The notes beneath the pieces were generated by a model. The model saw only the letters and a program-made list of their open reading frames with translations. It was not told the DNA's origin and did not search any database. A stretch of 64,000 nucleotides of DNA from JBCAXA01 sp039183535. GTDB taxonomy: Bacteria > Pseudomonadota > Gammaproteobacteria > Steroidobacterales > Woeseiaceae. Below, piece by piece: positions 33,869 through 42,906 of the stretch (its first letter is position 1; every line of letters begins with the position of its first letter). The stretch lies in the NCBI GenBank assembly GCA_039183535.1, contig JBCDBO010000003.1, positions 1-64,000 of the forward strand. Direction: 5' to 3'. A program made the position numbers and the translations under genes.

Positions 33869-34606
33869 GTGTCCGAACGAGCACTGTTGGAAATTGACGC
33901 CGCGACGGTATACCGCGGTGATGTCGCCGTCTTTGAGAACCTCAGCCTGAGGCTTGCGGAACGCGAAGCAGTTGCCATTGTTGGTCCAAACGGGGCCGGC
34001 AAGAGCACGCTCGCGAAACTGCTGACGCGCGAACTCTACCCGGTTCACCGAGATCCACCGAGCGTGCGTATTCGCGGCCAATCCCGATTCGTTGTTGCCG
34101 ATTACCGGCGCGACGTTGGTATCGTCGCCGATGACGCGTTGCGGTGGTTGAGCCGGAACACTAGCGTCCACGCCGCGTGCGATGCTGGGCCCGAAAGCGA
34201 TGCCTTGTTGCAGCGGCTCGATCTCTCCCAGCTTGCGGACCGGCCGCTCCGATCGCTATCGAGCGGCGAGATGCGTCGGGTCATGCTAGCGCGGGCCTTG
34301 GCTGGCAAGCCGGCGATCGTTGTCCTCGACGAACCGTTTAGCCAGTTGGATCTCGCAGCGTGCCGGCGTTTCTCGGCGCTGCTGCGTGAGCATGTCATTG
34401 GGCGCTGCGCTGTCATGCTGATAACGCACCGGCTGAGCGATGTTCCGCCGGAAATAGACCGTGTCGTCGGCTTAGGTCGCGGCCGGATCGCCTTTGATGG
34501 ACCGAAAGCCGACGTGCTGACCAGCGAGCGCTTGTCAGCGTTGTACGACGCTCCGATCCACCTGATCGAGACGAACGGCTGGTTCGTCGCGTTACCGCAG
34601 CCGTAG
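33869..34606 (+). CDS. Stand-alone ABC transporter ATP-binding protein (YlmA/ModF-like)
   Basis: 245 residues. Walker A GPNGAGKSTLAKLL, signature LSSGEMRRVMLARAL, Walker B AIVVLDEPFSQLDLA and switch histidine ITHRLSD are complete, so it should bind and split ATP. No permease or binding protein is adjacent. The frame is open from further upstream, but GTG 33869 has AGGAG five bases ahead and directly begins the ABC fold (SERALLEIDAATVYRGDVAV). It ends one base before the convergent ppa gene. Either it serves a transporter encoded elsewhere or it has a non-transport role. Confidence 0.85.
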   Translation: MSERALLEIDAATVYRGDVAVFENLSLRLAEREAVAIVGPNGAGKSTLAKLLTRELYPVHRDPPSVRIRGQSRFVVADYRRDVGIVADDALRWLSRNTSVHAACDAGPESDALLQRLDLSQLADRPLRSLSSGEMRRVMLARALAGKPAIVVLDEPFSQLDLAACRRFSALLREHVIGRCAVMLITHRLSDVPPEIDRVVGLGRGRIAFDGPKADVLTSERLSALYDAPIHLIETNGWFVALPQP

Positions 34607-34607
34607 T

Positions 34608-35132
34608 TTATTTGGCGGCGGCAATGCCGGCGCGAATCGTCTCTTTCGCCTTGTCAGCGTTTTCCCAACCGACAACCCGCACCCATTTTTCCGGCTCAAG
34701 CGCCTTGTACTGCTCGAAAAAGTGGGTAATCCGTTTAACGAGGATCTCCGGCAGATCGGTGTAGTTGTCGATGTCGTCGTAGTAGCGCGTGAGTCGCCGC
34801 GACGGTACTGCTAGCACCTTCTCGTCAAGGCCCGCCTCATCTTCCATGACCAGCACCCCAACCGGACGGGAACCGAGCACCGCACCCGGCGTCAGCGGTC
34901 GACTGCCAACACACATAACGTCGACAGGATCGCCGTCATCGGCCAAGGTGTGTGGGAGAAAGCCGTAGTTACACGGATAATGCATCGCCGTGTAGAGAAA
35001 CCGGTCGACGAACAGCGCACCTGAGTCTTTGTCGAGCTCGTACTTAATCGGGTCGGTGCCTATCGGCACTTCGATGATGACGTTGATATCGTCAGGCGGC
35101 TCTACACCAATCGGTATTGCGTTCAGGTTCAT
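34608..35132 (-). CDS. ppa: Inorganic pyrophosphatase (family I)
   Basis: 174 residues, close to E. coli Ppa (176). It hydrolyses pyrophosphate and drives biosynthetic reactions. The active site is visible as the acidic loop ADDGDPVDVMCVG, preceded by LYTAMHYPCNYGFLPHTL and EVPIGTDPIKYELDKDSG. The frame extends upstream into the DUF2330 gene, but family members start at MNLNAIPIGVEPP, i.e. ATG 35132. It follows the DUF2330 gene by 71 bases on the same strand and may be cotranscribed with it. Confidence 0.96.
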   Translation of the reverse strand: MNLNAIPIGVEPPDDINVIIEVPIGTDPIKYELDKDSGALFVDRFLYTAMHYPCNYGFLPHTLADDGDPVDVMCVGSRPLTPGAVLGSRPVGVLVMEDEAGLDEKVLAVPSRRLTRYYDDIDNYTDLPEILVKRITHFFEQYKALEPEKWVRVVGWENADKAKETIRAGIAAAK

Positions 35133-35203
35133 CGTCGCGCCAACTGCCGTTGCAGCCGACAGTTTACCGGCTGCAACGGATAAGCGCGAAGCGGTGCGTC
35201 GAG

Positions 35204-36532
35204 TTAGCCGCCCCAGAGCCGCCGCCACCACGGCTCTTTCGCCGATTCAGCGTGGCTTCCCGGGACCCGCTCGAGCACATCGGCTAAGCGCCAACCCGTC
35301 AGCGATGCTAGGCGCTCTGCCTCATCGGTACGCCGCTCTCGCAGTTCGCTGAGGTAGCGTTGTCCCGCGGCGCAGCTGGTGTCGCCCTGCCATGCCCGCT
35401 GGATCACGTAACGACCCTGGAAGTTGCTGCGATCGCCGGTCTCTTGGAACTTAAGATCGGCGGGGAACGTCTCGCCGTCGTAACGAAGATGCAGACGGGT
35501 AACGAAAACATCGGCAGCACCTCCACGCGAGCGCCGCGGGTCAAGCCAAAACACGCCCAGTTGGCGCAGTTCGTTCTTGCTCAATGGGTCCGCCGCGCAT
35601 GGATCGCACCAGGCCATGTCCCAGGCGTACTCCAAAAAAACGGCACGGCCACGCTCGCGCTCCAGTGACTTGGCAAACATCGCTTGATAAAACTCACCGA
35701 ACTCGTCAGCGACAAACTCCGGCACCGTCATATTGCTCGGCACCCGGACTGTGCGGTAATTGGTAGTCTCGACCCGACCAGTGCGCGTCAATGCATAGAC
35801 GTACAAGTCTTGCGGACCATCGGCATTGACGGTACCGAGGCGGATCGGCAAGCCGAAACGTGGGCTCTCGAATGCAACTTGCAGTGGCCGCAGATAGCGG
35901 TAACCGGATGCCGCCTGCTGCTCAAGATTGACCTTCGCGACGAAAAACTTCAGACCCTGTTTCAGATAACTGCTAACGACGGGACCCGCGCCGTCGGGCA
36001 GTCGATAACCGTTGTCGGTGAGCCACGTCGTCAATCCTTGGCTGTCAGCGGCTGACAGAATCAGAATGTCGTATTCACCAACGGTATACGCGGCATCGAT
36101 CGTTACGCCTAGCTCCGCCGCTTGCCGCCGCGCCCGCATGGCTGTCGGCATGGCAGCCGCATCGTTAGCCGCACCGCGTTCCAACAGGACCTCAAAATCG
36201 GACTGACAGGGATCGGCGTCGTGGTACTCAACCAATCGCGGCGCTGTGTACGCATCGAGGTGCTCGATAAGCGCCGGCTCAGCAACATTGATTTGCTCGC
36301 GCGCCAAGACACTTGGAACTGGAATTACCACAGCGAAATCTTTGGCATCTCCACGGTAGTCATTCGCCATGGTCAGCACGGTCCGGTCGCCGTCTCGCAC
36401 CAACACGACCTGTGAGGCTTGATTAAACAAACCGGTATCGGCACGGGCGACGTAGAAACCACAAAAAGCGTGTGCCGCTGAACCGACCAACAGCGTTAGT
36501 AGGGCCGATACGGCAATAATTCGTTTAGGCAT
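35204..36532 (-). CDS. DUF2330 exported protein
   Basis: 442 residues. A signal peptide (about 1-22, ISALLTLL-type core, cleavage after AHA) is followed by FCGFYVARADTGLFNQASQVVLVRDGDRTVL and DFAVVIPVPS, which match the DUF2330 family as I remember it. The C-terminal part contains paired cysteines (WCDPCAADPLS). The start ATG 36532 has a perfect AAAGGAGG five bases ahead; this ribosome site lies inside the last codons of the preceding RnfD-like gene, with which it overlaps by eight bases, indicating translational coupling. Function not established; the recurring pairing with a lone RnfD-like protein suggests a shared envelope redox role (inference). Confidence 0.88.
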   Translation of the reverse strand: MPKRIIAVSALLTLLVGSAAHAFCGFYVARADTGLFNQASQVVLVRDGDRTVLTMANDYRGDAKDFAVVIPVPSVLAREQINVAEPALIEHLDAYTAPRLVEYHDADPCQSDFEVLLERGAANDAAAMPTAMRARRQAAELGVTIDAAYTVGEYDILILSAADSQGLTTWLTDNGYRLPDGAGPVVSSYLKQGLKFFVAKVNLEQQAASGYRYLRPLQVAFESPRFGLPIRLGTVNADGPQDLYVYALTRTGRVETTNYRTVRVPSNMTVPEFVADEFGEFYQAMFAKSLERERGRAVFLEYAWDMAWCDPCAADPLSKNELRQLGVFWLDPRRSRGGAADVFVTRLHLRYDGETFPADLKFQETGDRSNFQGRYVIQRAWQGDTSCAAGQRYLSELRERRTDEAERLASLTGWRLADVLERVPGSHAESAKEPWWRRLWGG

Positions 36533-37358
36533 AGGTGCCTCCTTTGACTGGCTGGTTGCCGGCTTTAACCGGTCGGACCCAGCGATAGCGTGATCCCTGC
36601 CACAGCGCATCGATTGCTGGCACCGCGGGAGCAAGCAATGCGAGCGCCCAGACCGGCGCCGCGGTCACAAACCAGACGACCTCAAGGGCGAACGCCATCC
36701 CAGCGACAAGCGCGCCGTAACAGCACCGTCCAAGCGGGCGGTTCGGCGCCGTTTTCGGGTCTGAAATCATGAAGAACGTAAACACCAACAACGCCCCGTT
36801 GCTGAGCTGGTGGAAGGCGATGCCAAGCGGATCGCCGAGCCAGCCGGCGCGCAGCAGCGTTAAGACGGCGAACATCGCTAGGAAGCTAAGCGCCGTCTCG
36901 GCGTAGCGGGCGCGATTTAGCACCAGTAATCCGAGCGCCACCATCAGCGTCGCGCCGATCATCGCTGAGCCCCACTGCCCGCTCGACACCCACACCGAAT
37001 CGGTCACGAGCATCAGCGCGACCAGTGCGAAATTGGCGGGATTGAAGAGGTGCTTGCCGCGCGCGCGAATCGTGAATTTCGACCCGATAGCAAGCACAGC
37101 CGCTAACACGGCCCAAATCGGCGCCGCGGTTCGCAGTAACAATGTCAGTGACAACGACGTAATCAGCGCGCTACGAGGATCGAATGGCTGCCCCACCGCG
37201 CGATTGCCAATCGCTTGAACCAGCAACGCCGTCGTAACAACCGCGAGGCTCTGCGACCAGCGAAATTCGAAACCGAGCCACAGTGTACCGCCCGCCAGCA
37301 GCAGCGATAGCGCTCCGACTTGGAACCAGCGTGGGTCTTTCGGTAAGGACAGACTCAT
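36525..37358 (-). CDS. Stand-alone RnfD/NqrB-family membrane protein
   Basis: 277 residues with about nine to ten hydrophobic segments. Family landmarks include GKHLFNPANFALVALMLVTD and FTFFMISDPKTAPNRPLG, as in RnfD/NqrB-related proteins that carry covalent FMN in ion-pumping complexes. No other rnf or nqr genes are adjacent, so this is an orphan member. It is translationally coupled to the DUF2330 gene. A hairpin abuts its start codon. The wax-ester synthase gene lies 33 bases upstream on the same strand. Whether it binds flavin cannot be read with confidence from sequence. Confidence 0.85.
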   Translation of the reverse strand: MSLSLPKDPRWFQVGALSLLLAGGTLWLGFEFRWSQSLAVVTTALLVQAIGNRAVGQPFDPRSALITSLSLTLLLRTAAPIWAVLAAVLAIGSKFTIRARGKHLFNPANFALVALMLVTDSVWVSSGQWGSAMIGATLMVALGLLVLNRARYAETALSFLAMFAVLTLLRAGWLGDPLGIAFHQLSNGALLVFTFFMISDPKTAPNRPLGRCCYGALVAGMAFALEVVWFVTAAPVWALALLAPAVPAIDALWQGSRYRWVRPVKAGNQPVKGGTYA

Positions 37359-37376
37359 GCCCGCTTCAACGCGGGC
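37359..37376 (-). other. Hairpin abutting the start codon of the RnfD-like gene
   Basis: GCCCGC and GCGGGC pair with a six-base loop, and the stem ends directly at the ATG (37356-37358). No T-run follows, so it is not a clear terminator of the upstream wax-ester synthase. It may modulate translation. Confidence 0.4.
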
Positions 37377-37391
37377 ACGACCCGAGTAGGG

Positions 37392-38879
37392 TTAGGCCTC
37401 GGCGTTCGCGCTACCGTTAGTCTTGCGACGACGCGACTTAGCTTTCGGTGGCGACTCCTCTGGCTTAAGGCGTTTTGACGCCTCAAGCAACTCCTCGAAG
37501 GCTTCTTTCAAACAATCGCTGTAGAACGCTGGGTCGGGCATCATCTCGCGGCACGCAACGGCGCTAATCGTGATCTCGCCGTTGTAACTTAGCACCGGCT
37601 GGAACAAACCGATGCCGTGAACGCACGGCCCGAGGCCATAGTGGCGAACCATTTGCGAGCCCATCGAAAAAATCGGAATTGCGGGTCCGGGCACGTTGGT
37701 GATAACCGTGTTGAACATCGGCGGCAAGCGCTCGGCGAGTTTCGCGCTGGAATACAGCCGCGCCGCCATTTGGCCGGCTGGAACCGGAATCAGCTCCGCC
37801 AAGTCCGGCGCAAGGTTGCGACCGGCGGCATCGTTGAACTGTTTCGCAGCGCGACTTTCGTCGCTAACGGCTGCCAACCGCTCTAGCGGATCGGCAATGT
37901 CGGTCCGTATCGGCAAACTCATGGCTGTTACCCGGTTGCCACCGGCACCAGACTGATCGGACGAACGAATCGACCGCGGCGCCATCGCAACTAGCGACGT
38001 CTCGGGCAGCTCGTCTTTGGCCAATAGATACTTGCGTAGTGCTCCGCCACAGGTCGTAACAACGACATCGTTAACGGTTGCACCATCGCTCGCTTTACGA
38101 ATCGTGCGGACGTCATCGAGTTTGAACGTGCGCCCGTCGAAGACTCGGTGCGGGCCAACGTTGGAATTAAACCGAGTCCGCGGCGCGCGGGCGGGCGCCG
38201 TCATCTGGCGACCGCGAACGCCGCTGAAAATCTTGCGCACAGACGGTGCGACGCTTGCTGCTAGGCGGCCTACCCGTCCTGGCACCTGGACGCTCGACAA
38301 CGCCGAGCGACCGATGAGCTCCAACCCGGTGGGCTGGCGCCCAGGTTCCCAGGATTGCGGCTCTGGTGGGTGCGACGGCTCGGGCGATAGGTCGTGAATT
38401 GCCGCCGCAATCTCGGACCCGGCGACGCCGTCGATAGCGGCGTGGTGGAACTTTGACACCAGTGCGAACGCGCCCTTCGGCACGTTGGCAACGTTATCGA
38501 GCCCTTCGATGACCGTTATTTCCCATAGCGGTTTGTTGAGATCGAGAGGCCGTGCATGCAAGCGGGCAGCCTGGATACACAGTTGCCGCCAATCGCCGGG
38601 ATGCGGCAGCGCAATGTGGCGAATGTGGTACTCAAGATCGAAGTTTTCATCGTCGACCCAGAACGGTTTATCGACGCTCAAAGGGACGTTCGCTAGGCGC
38701 TGCCGAAAGAGCTTAACGAGGTGCATTCGCGACTCGAAAAACTCGAGAATGCCTTTGAACGTGACCCGGCCACCGGGCGCACTGGCTTGGTCGTAAATCG
38801 CCAACGACCCGATGTGCATCGGCGTCGATGTGCTCTCCAAATACAGGAACGACGTATCCAATCCTGACAGTTGTTGCAC
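37392..38879 (-). CDS. Wax ester synthase / diacylglycerol acyltransferase (WS/DGAT)
   Basis: 495 residues. The catalytic motif HHxxxDG is at residues 145-151 (KFHHAAIDGVAG), and the N-terminus MQQLSGLDTSFLYLES is typical. Further family markers are NDVVVTTCGGALRKYL and a PGP segment (ITNVPGPAIPIFSMG). It transfers acyl groups from acyl-CoA to long-chain alcohols or diacylglycerol to make storage lipid. It shares strand with the RnfD-like gene downstream and is divergent from the SYLF lipoprotein gene. Basic, lysine-rich C-terminus (PPKAKSRRRKTN). The exact acceptor cannot be predicted. Confidence 0.94.
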   Translation of the reverse strand: MQQLSGLDTSFLYLESTSTPMHIGSLAIYDQASAPGGRVTFKGILEFFESRMHLVKLFRQRLANVPLSVDKPFWVDDENFDLEYHIRHIALPHPGDWRQLCIQAARLHARPLDLNKPLWEITVIEGLDNVANVPKGAFALVSKFHHAAIDGVAGSEIAAAIHDLSPEPSHPPEPQSWEPGRQPTGLELIGRSALSSVQVPGRVGRLAASVAPSVRKIFSGVRGRQMTAPARAPRTRFNSNVGPHRVFDGRTFKLDDVRTIRKASDGATVNDVVVTTCGGALRKYLLAKDELPETSLVAMAPRSIRSSDQSGAGGNRVTAMSLPIRTDIADPLERLAAVSDESRAAKQFNDAAGRNLAPDLAELIPVPAGQMAARLYSSAKLAERLPPMFNTVITNVPGPAIPIFSMGSQMVRHYGLGPCVHGIGLFQPVLSYNGEITISAVACREMMPDPAFYSDCLKEAFEELLEASKRLKPEESPPKAKSRRRKTNGSANAEA

Positions 38880-38911
38880 GGTATAGCTCCTCGATGCGTG
38901 GGACGCGGATT

Positions 38912-38940
38912 TTTACACCATCTGGGTGGTCAGTTAATGT
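38912..38940 (+). promoter_or_regulatory. Sigma-70-type promoter of the SYLF lipoprotein gene
   Basis: TTTACA (38912-38917) and TAATGT (38935-38940) are 17 bases apart, the best spacing. They lie about 100 bases before the ATG at 39039, in the gap between divergent genes. Confidence 0.5.
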
Positions 38941-39038
38941 ACCGAAGCTGGCGCCACAGTGGCAAAAGCTTTTAGGCTGGAAACAGCGCCAAACAGCACG
39001 CGAAGTCCATTCGACCGATCTCAAACGGAGAAAAAATC

Positions 39039-39611
39039 ATGGCAAGAACGCTGGCATTACTCGTATTGACACTGGGTCTGGCGACCGGATGTGCCAATCG
39101 TCAACCAGCCACACAAAGCGAGATCGACGAGCGAAATCAGGCGTTGCGGGACGACATCGACTTGTCGTTGCGCGAATTCAAGCGTGCTGACCCCAGCATG
39201 CAAGCGCTGTTCGACTCCGCGCATGGCTATGCGGTGTTTCCGCGGGTCAGCAAAGGTGGCCTCGTTATCGGTGGCAGCTATGGCTACGGCCAGGTCTTTC
39301 AAGGCGGCCGCTTGGTCGGTGAAGCGTCGATAACGAAGCTTTCGTTGGGCCTACAAGCCGGTGGCCAAATATTCCGGGAGATCATCTTCTTTGAAGATCC
39401 GGCGACATTGACGCGCTTTAAGGCCGGCAGCTTTGCGTTCAGTGCCGAGGCGACGGCCGCCGCGGCCGCCGATGGTGCGGCTGCATCGGCCGACTACGCC
39501 GAGGGCGTCACGGTGTTCGTCATGCCGATTAAAGGGCTGATGCTTGAAGCATCGCTCGGCGGGCAGAAATTCAACTACACGCCGTTGCCCGAACCGATCA
39601 TGACCAACTGA
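39039..39611 (+). CDS. SYLF-domain (YSC84-like) lipoprotein
   Basis: 190 residues. A lipoprotein signal ends LATGC (lipidated cysteine about 18). The SYLF core is visible: FDSAHGYAVFPRVSKGGLVIGGSYGYGQVF and SITKLSLGLQAGGQIFREIIFF, ending in FVMPIKGLMLEASLGGQKFNY. SYLF proteins bind lipids in eukaryotes; bacterial versions are envelope lipoproteins of unclear function. GGAG precedes the ATG by eight bases. The phoD gene begins eight bases after its stop, so they are cotranscribed. Confidence 0.9.
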   Translation: MARTLALLVLTLGLATGCANRQPATQSEIDERNQALRDDIDLSLREFKRADPSMQALFDSAHGYAVFPRVSKGGLVIGGSYGYGQVFQGGRLVGEASITKLSLGLQAGGQIFREIIFFEDPATLTRFKAGSFAFSAEATAAAAADGAAASADYAEGVTVFVMPIKGLMLEASLGGQKFNYTPLPEPIMTN

Positions 39612-39618
39612 GATCGCG

Positions 39619-41328
39619 ATGCGTCGCGTAACAAGACGCCATCTCGCTGCGCTGGCGGGATTGGGCGCGAGTTCGTCGGTACTGAGCGCACCAGGTGCGC
39701 CGAGCTTCGCGCACGGGGTGGCCAGCGGCGATCCGCTCGCTGATCGCGTTGTGTTGTGGAGCCGGGTCAGCGGCTACTCGGCACCGGTTGCGGTGACCGT
39801 CACCGTCGCGCGCGATGCCAGCCTTCGCGATGTCGTTCGTCGCTACGAGACAACGACCGACGCGAGCCGCGACTATACGGTGAAAATCGACGCAATCGGC
39901 CTCGAACCCGGGCAGCGCTACTACTACGGTTTTGCAACCGCCGACGCGCGTTCAGCGACAGGGCGCACAAAAACACTGTCCATTGACGATGCGCCGACGG
40001 TAAAACTAGCGGTTGTCTCGTGCGCGAACTATCCGGCCGGGTTTTTCAATGTTTATAGGACGATTGGCAACGACAACAGCCTCGATGCGATTGTCCACCT
40101 CGGCGACTACCTGTACGAGTATCCGGCGGATGGCTATGCGAGTAGCCGCGCCGCGCAGTTCGGCCGCCTTAGCGCACCGCTCCAGGAAGTCGTTGCATTG
40201 GCTGACTATCGGCAGCGCCACGCCCAATACAAACGCGATCCGGATTTACAGTACGCGCACGCGCAATTGCCGTTCATCGCGATCTGGGACGATCACGAAA
40301 TCACCAACGATGCATGGACCGATGGCGCCCAAAATCACCAGCCGGCCGAGGGCGATTACGGCGCACGACGCCGAGCCGCCATTCAAGTCTACCGCGAGTG
40401 GATGCCGATCCGTGACGACGGCCCAGCCTATCGGCGCTTCGATTTCGGCAAAACCGCAACGCTGGCGATGCTTGAGACGCGCCTTGCCGCCCGTTCCGAA
40501 CCACTGAGCTACAGCGTCGATCTCGACCCCCTACGCCGGGTCGTGCAGACAGCGTCGGGGCCTCGTGAGTTGCCGTCGCTCGTCGATCCAGCCAGTAATA
40601 CGCGGATCGATGACCCAGCGCGCATCGAGTCACTGCTCGCCGCGGGCCAAGCCGGCGTCGACTACCAGTACGAACCCGATATCGACCGCTTTCTTGCAAC
40701 GACGCTGGCCGACCCTCAGCGCGAATTGGTCGGTGCCGAACAAATGGCCTGGCTCGATGGTATCTGTACGGAGTCTCCCGCGGGTCATTGGCTCGTACTC
40801 GGCAACCAAACGCTGATGAGCGCCGTGCAGTCACCGAATATGATGCGTTCGCTTAGCGCGACCGAACGCAACCGCATCCCTGGGTTTTTGCAACCGCTGC
40901 TGCCGCTGACGCGATACAGCATCCCGATGAATCTCGACGCTTGGGACGGCTACCCGGCCGATCGGGAACGGGTATTCGACCGATTGGCCAATCGGTCGAA
41001 TAACATTGTTCTCGCCGGCGATACGCACAACGCGTGGGCGGGCCCACTCAAAGATCGGCGCGGTACGCAGATCGCTTATGAAGTAGCGACACCGAGCGTT
41101 TCTTCGCCCGGTATCGAAACAACCTTGGCACTGCCGGCCGCGCGGCTTCAAACGCTGTTTGCCGCTGCGAACCCGCATCTCGATTACATCGGGTTTGGCT
41201 ACCGCGGCTATGTTGAGTTAACGCTGACGCCGGCAACCACGACGGCGACGTATTACAGCGTTAGCGGCACCGATGAGCGGCGCTTTTCGTTGGCTCAGCA
41301 GCATCGCATCCGCTTGCCGAAGCGCTAA
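39619..41328 (+). CDS. phoD: PhoD-type alkaline phosphatase/phosphodiesterase, Tat-exported
   Basis: 569 residues. A twin-arginine signal (RRVTRRHLAALAGLGAS) opens the chain, indicating folded export. The N-terminal PhoD domain begins SFAHGVASGDPLADRVVLWSRVSG. The metallophosphatase core shows LAVVSCANYPAGFFN, VHLGDYLYEYP, AIWDDHEITNDAW and NNIVLAGDTHNAWAG. PhoD enzymes use Ca2+ and Fe3+ and release phosphate from esters and diesters outside the inner membrane. It follows the SYLF gene closely. I see no Pho box, so phosphate control is only assumed from the family. Confidence 0.94.
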   Translation: MRRVTRRHLAALAGLGASSSVLSAPGAPSFAHGVASGDPLADRVVLWSRVSGYSAPVAVTVTVARDASLRDVVRRYETTTDASRDYTVKIDAIGLEPGQRYYYGFATADARSATGRTKTLSIDDAPTVKLAVVSCANYPAGFFNVYRTIGNDNSLDAIVHLGDYLYEYPADGYASSRAAQFGRLSAPLQEVVALADYRQRHAQYKRDPDLQYAHAQLPFIAIWDDHEITNDAWTDGAQNHQPAEGDYGARRRAAIQVYREWMPIRDDGPAYRRFDFGKTATLAMLETRLAARSEPLSYSVDLDPLRRVVQTASGPRELPSLVDPASNTRIDDPARIESLLAAGQAGVDYQYEPDIDRFLATTLADPQRELVGAEQMAWLDGICTESPAGHWLVLGNQTLMSAVQSPNMMRSLSATERNRIPGFLQPLLPLTRYSIPMNLDAWDGYPADRERVFDRLANRSNNIVLAGDTHNAWAGPLKDRRGTQIAYEVATPSVSSPGIETTLALPAARLQTLFAAANPHLDYIGFGYRGYVELTLTPATTTATYYSVSGTDERRFSLAQQHRIRLPKR

Positions 41329-41333
41329 CAAAA

Positions 41334-41364
41334 ACCGGCCGGACCACAGCAAGGTCCGGCCGGT
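41334..41364 (-). terminator. Strong hairpin between convergent genes; terminator chiefly for the minus strand
   Basis: ACCGGCCGGACC (41334-41345) and GGTCCGGCCGGT (41353-41364) form a perfect 12-bp stem with loop ACAGCAA. On the minus strand it is followed by TTTTTGTT, a proper U-tract; on the plus strand it follows phoD without a T-run. A second hairpin, GATTGCG/CGCAATC (41369-41387), sits alongside. Confidence 0.75.
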
Positions 41365-41445
41365 GCAAGATTGCGTGTTACGCAATCAGGGGTTACCCAG
41401 TGCGGGTCCGGTCAACGAGACTGGTGGCGACAACCCGTCGCCCAG

Positions 41446-41796
41446 TTAGTCGGCCGCTTTCGGTGCGCGGTTGGCCCGGGTGGCTTTCCAACGGCCGGGA
41501 TCGAGTGCCAACGTTGCTACCTTGCCCTCAGGGCTGGTGTCGCAAACGGCGCGATAACGGCTTGTTTCCGTCTCTCCAGCAGCCCGGTAGCGGATATTGA
41601 TCCAGTGCCGGCCAGAGCCGTCGCGTTGGTGCGATTTCAGGACATTGTGCCGCAGTCGGCCGTCGCCCAATTCAGCGGCAATGGCTTGCTCGCACGATTC
41701 AAGAGATGTGCGCAGCGTTGCAGCGTCCGCGGGTGAGGCACAAATTACGGCGCAGACGGGAATAGCGAGCCAAGCAGCGGTTTTAGTAAAGCTCAT
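41446..41796 (-). CDS. Small secreted protein of unknown function
   Basis: 116 residues. Signal peptide about 1-25 (core AAWLAIPVCAVICA, cleavage after ADA). The mature part has two cysteines that could form one disulfide (ESCEQAIAAELGDG and YRAVCDTSPEG) and the strand HWINIRYRAAG. I do not recognise the family. Two ATGs lie six bases apart; GGAG is seven bases ahead of ATG 41796 but only one base ahead of ATG 41802, so I choose 41796. It ends about 80 bases from the terminator hairpin at 41334-41364. The divergent neighbour encodes a LysR regulator, a possible controller. Confidence 0.75.
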   Translation of the reverse strand: MSFTKTAAWLAIPVCAVICASPADAATLRTSLESCEQAIAAELGDGRLRHNVLKSHQRDGSGRHWINIRYRAAGETETSRYRAVCDTSPEGKVATLALDPGRWKATRANRAPKAAD

Positions 41797-41913
41797 CGTC
41801 ATTCTCCAAGCTAAAAAGGGGCCCGATTACGTGGGCTTGCGTTACGAACGGGTACACTATATTTTTGCAAAAACGCATTATCGACAGTCTTTCTGAGAAA
41901 AGTTATTGCAAAT

Positions 41914-42822
41914 ATGCAGGCATTTAATTGGGACGATATTCGCTATTTCCTGGCCGTTGTCGACGCGCGCACGCTGGCGGCGGCATCCGCCGCACTCGAT
42001 GTCAACCAAAGCACAGTCAGCCGCCGGATCGCCGCCTTGGAAAAAGCACTCGGAACGCCACTGTTCGACCGAGCGCCGAATTCAAGCTGGGTATTGTCGA
42101 TGGCCGGCGAGCAAATCCTCGAAGCGGCTGAGCAGATGCAGGACAACGCACGGCAACTAACGCTCGATGCGATGAAGAATGCGAGCGAACTGACCGGGAC
42201 GATCAAGGTGACCTGCGGCGACGCGGGCATGCAATCGATGTTGGTACAAACGATCGCTGGGTTTGCGCAAGTCTATCCCGGGATCGAGCTGTCGATTCTC
42301 GTTAGCAACGAAACACTGGATCTCGCGACGCGTGAAGCGGATGTCGCGATTCGGGTGACGGTACAGCCGCCACCGAATGTTGTCGGCAAGCGGATCTGTG
42401 ACCTGGGTATGGGTATCTACGCCAGTCCGCCCCTGGCCGAACGCTACCGCATGGGAGACCGTTCACTGCCGGTCATTGTCAATACCGGTGGTTTTCTCCG
42501 GCGCGACTGGGTGAGCGACTTCATGCCGGACTGCACCGCCAAGCACAGTTGCAACACGCTGCCGGGCAAAATCGAAGCCGCACTGCAAGGGCTCGGCGCC
42601 TCCGCGATGCCTATCGTGATTGGCGAAATGACGGCAGGACTGGAGTGCTTGCTCACTTACGAAGACACGCCCCAACCGGGTCTTTGGGTATTGACCCATG
42701 TTGACTTGCGTTCGACCGCTCGGGTGCGGGTATTTCGCGACTACTTGGTCGAGAAGCTCAACGCGCACGCCGACTGGATTAGCGGCGAAGACCGCACCGT
42801 AAACGCGGCCGTACGAAACTAA
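41914..42822 (+). CDS. LysR-family transcriptional regulator
   Basis: 302 residues. The N-terminal helix-turn-helix reads FNWDDIRYFLAVVDARTLAA with DVNQSTVSRRIAALEKALG, typical of the LysR family. The C-terminal effector domain follows (about 90-290) and ends in a variable tail. Close relatives of this N-terminus usually control one nearby metabolic gene. It is divergent from the small secreted-protein gene (41796) across about 120 bases that include an AT-rich stretch. The co-inducer cannot be told. Confidence 0.9.
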   Translation: MQAFNWDDIRYFLAVVDARTLAAASAALDVNQSTVSRRIAALEKALGTPLFDRAPNSSWVLSMAGEQILEAAEQMQDNARQLTLDAMKNASELTGTIKVTCGDAGMQSMLVQTIAGFAQVYPGIELSILVSNETLDLATREADVAIRVTVQPPPNVVGKRICDLGMGIYASPPLAERYRMGDRSLPVIVNTGGFLRRDWVSDFMPDCTAKHSCNTLPGKIEAALQGLGASAMPIVIGEMTAGLECLLTYEDTPQPGLWVLTHVDLRSTARVRVFRDYLVEKLNAHADWISGEDRTVNAAVRN

Positions 42823-42841
42823 GACAGGATGACCAAGGGGC

Positions 42842-42870
42842 TTGGCATTTAGTTAGCGGCCAGCCATACT
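42842..42870 (+). promoter_or_regulatory. Sigma-70-type promoter of the short peptide/RNA unit
   Basis: TTGGCA (42842-42847) and CATACT (42865-42870) are 17 bases apart. Transcription would start near 42877, giving a leader of about 30 bases ahead of the GTG start at 42907. It begins 20 bases after the LysR stop codon. Confidence 0.55.
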
Positions 42871-42891
42871 GGAACTGTTCCCGCTGCAATA

Positions 42892-42906
42892 TAAGGAGGT
42901 GATCCA
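42892..42906 (+). promoter_or_regulatory. Extreme Shine-Dalgarno: 15-base match to the 16S rRNA 3' end
   Basis: TAAGGAGGTGATCCA is the exact reverse complement of the last 15 bases of the bacterial 16S rRNA 3' end (TGGATCACCTCCTTA). Normal ribosome sites match four to seven. The core AAGGAGG lies seven bases ahead of GTG 42907. Confidence 0.8.
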
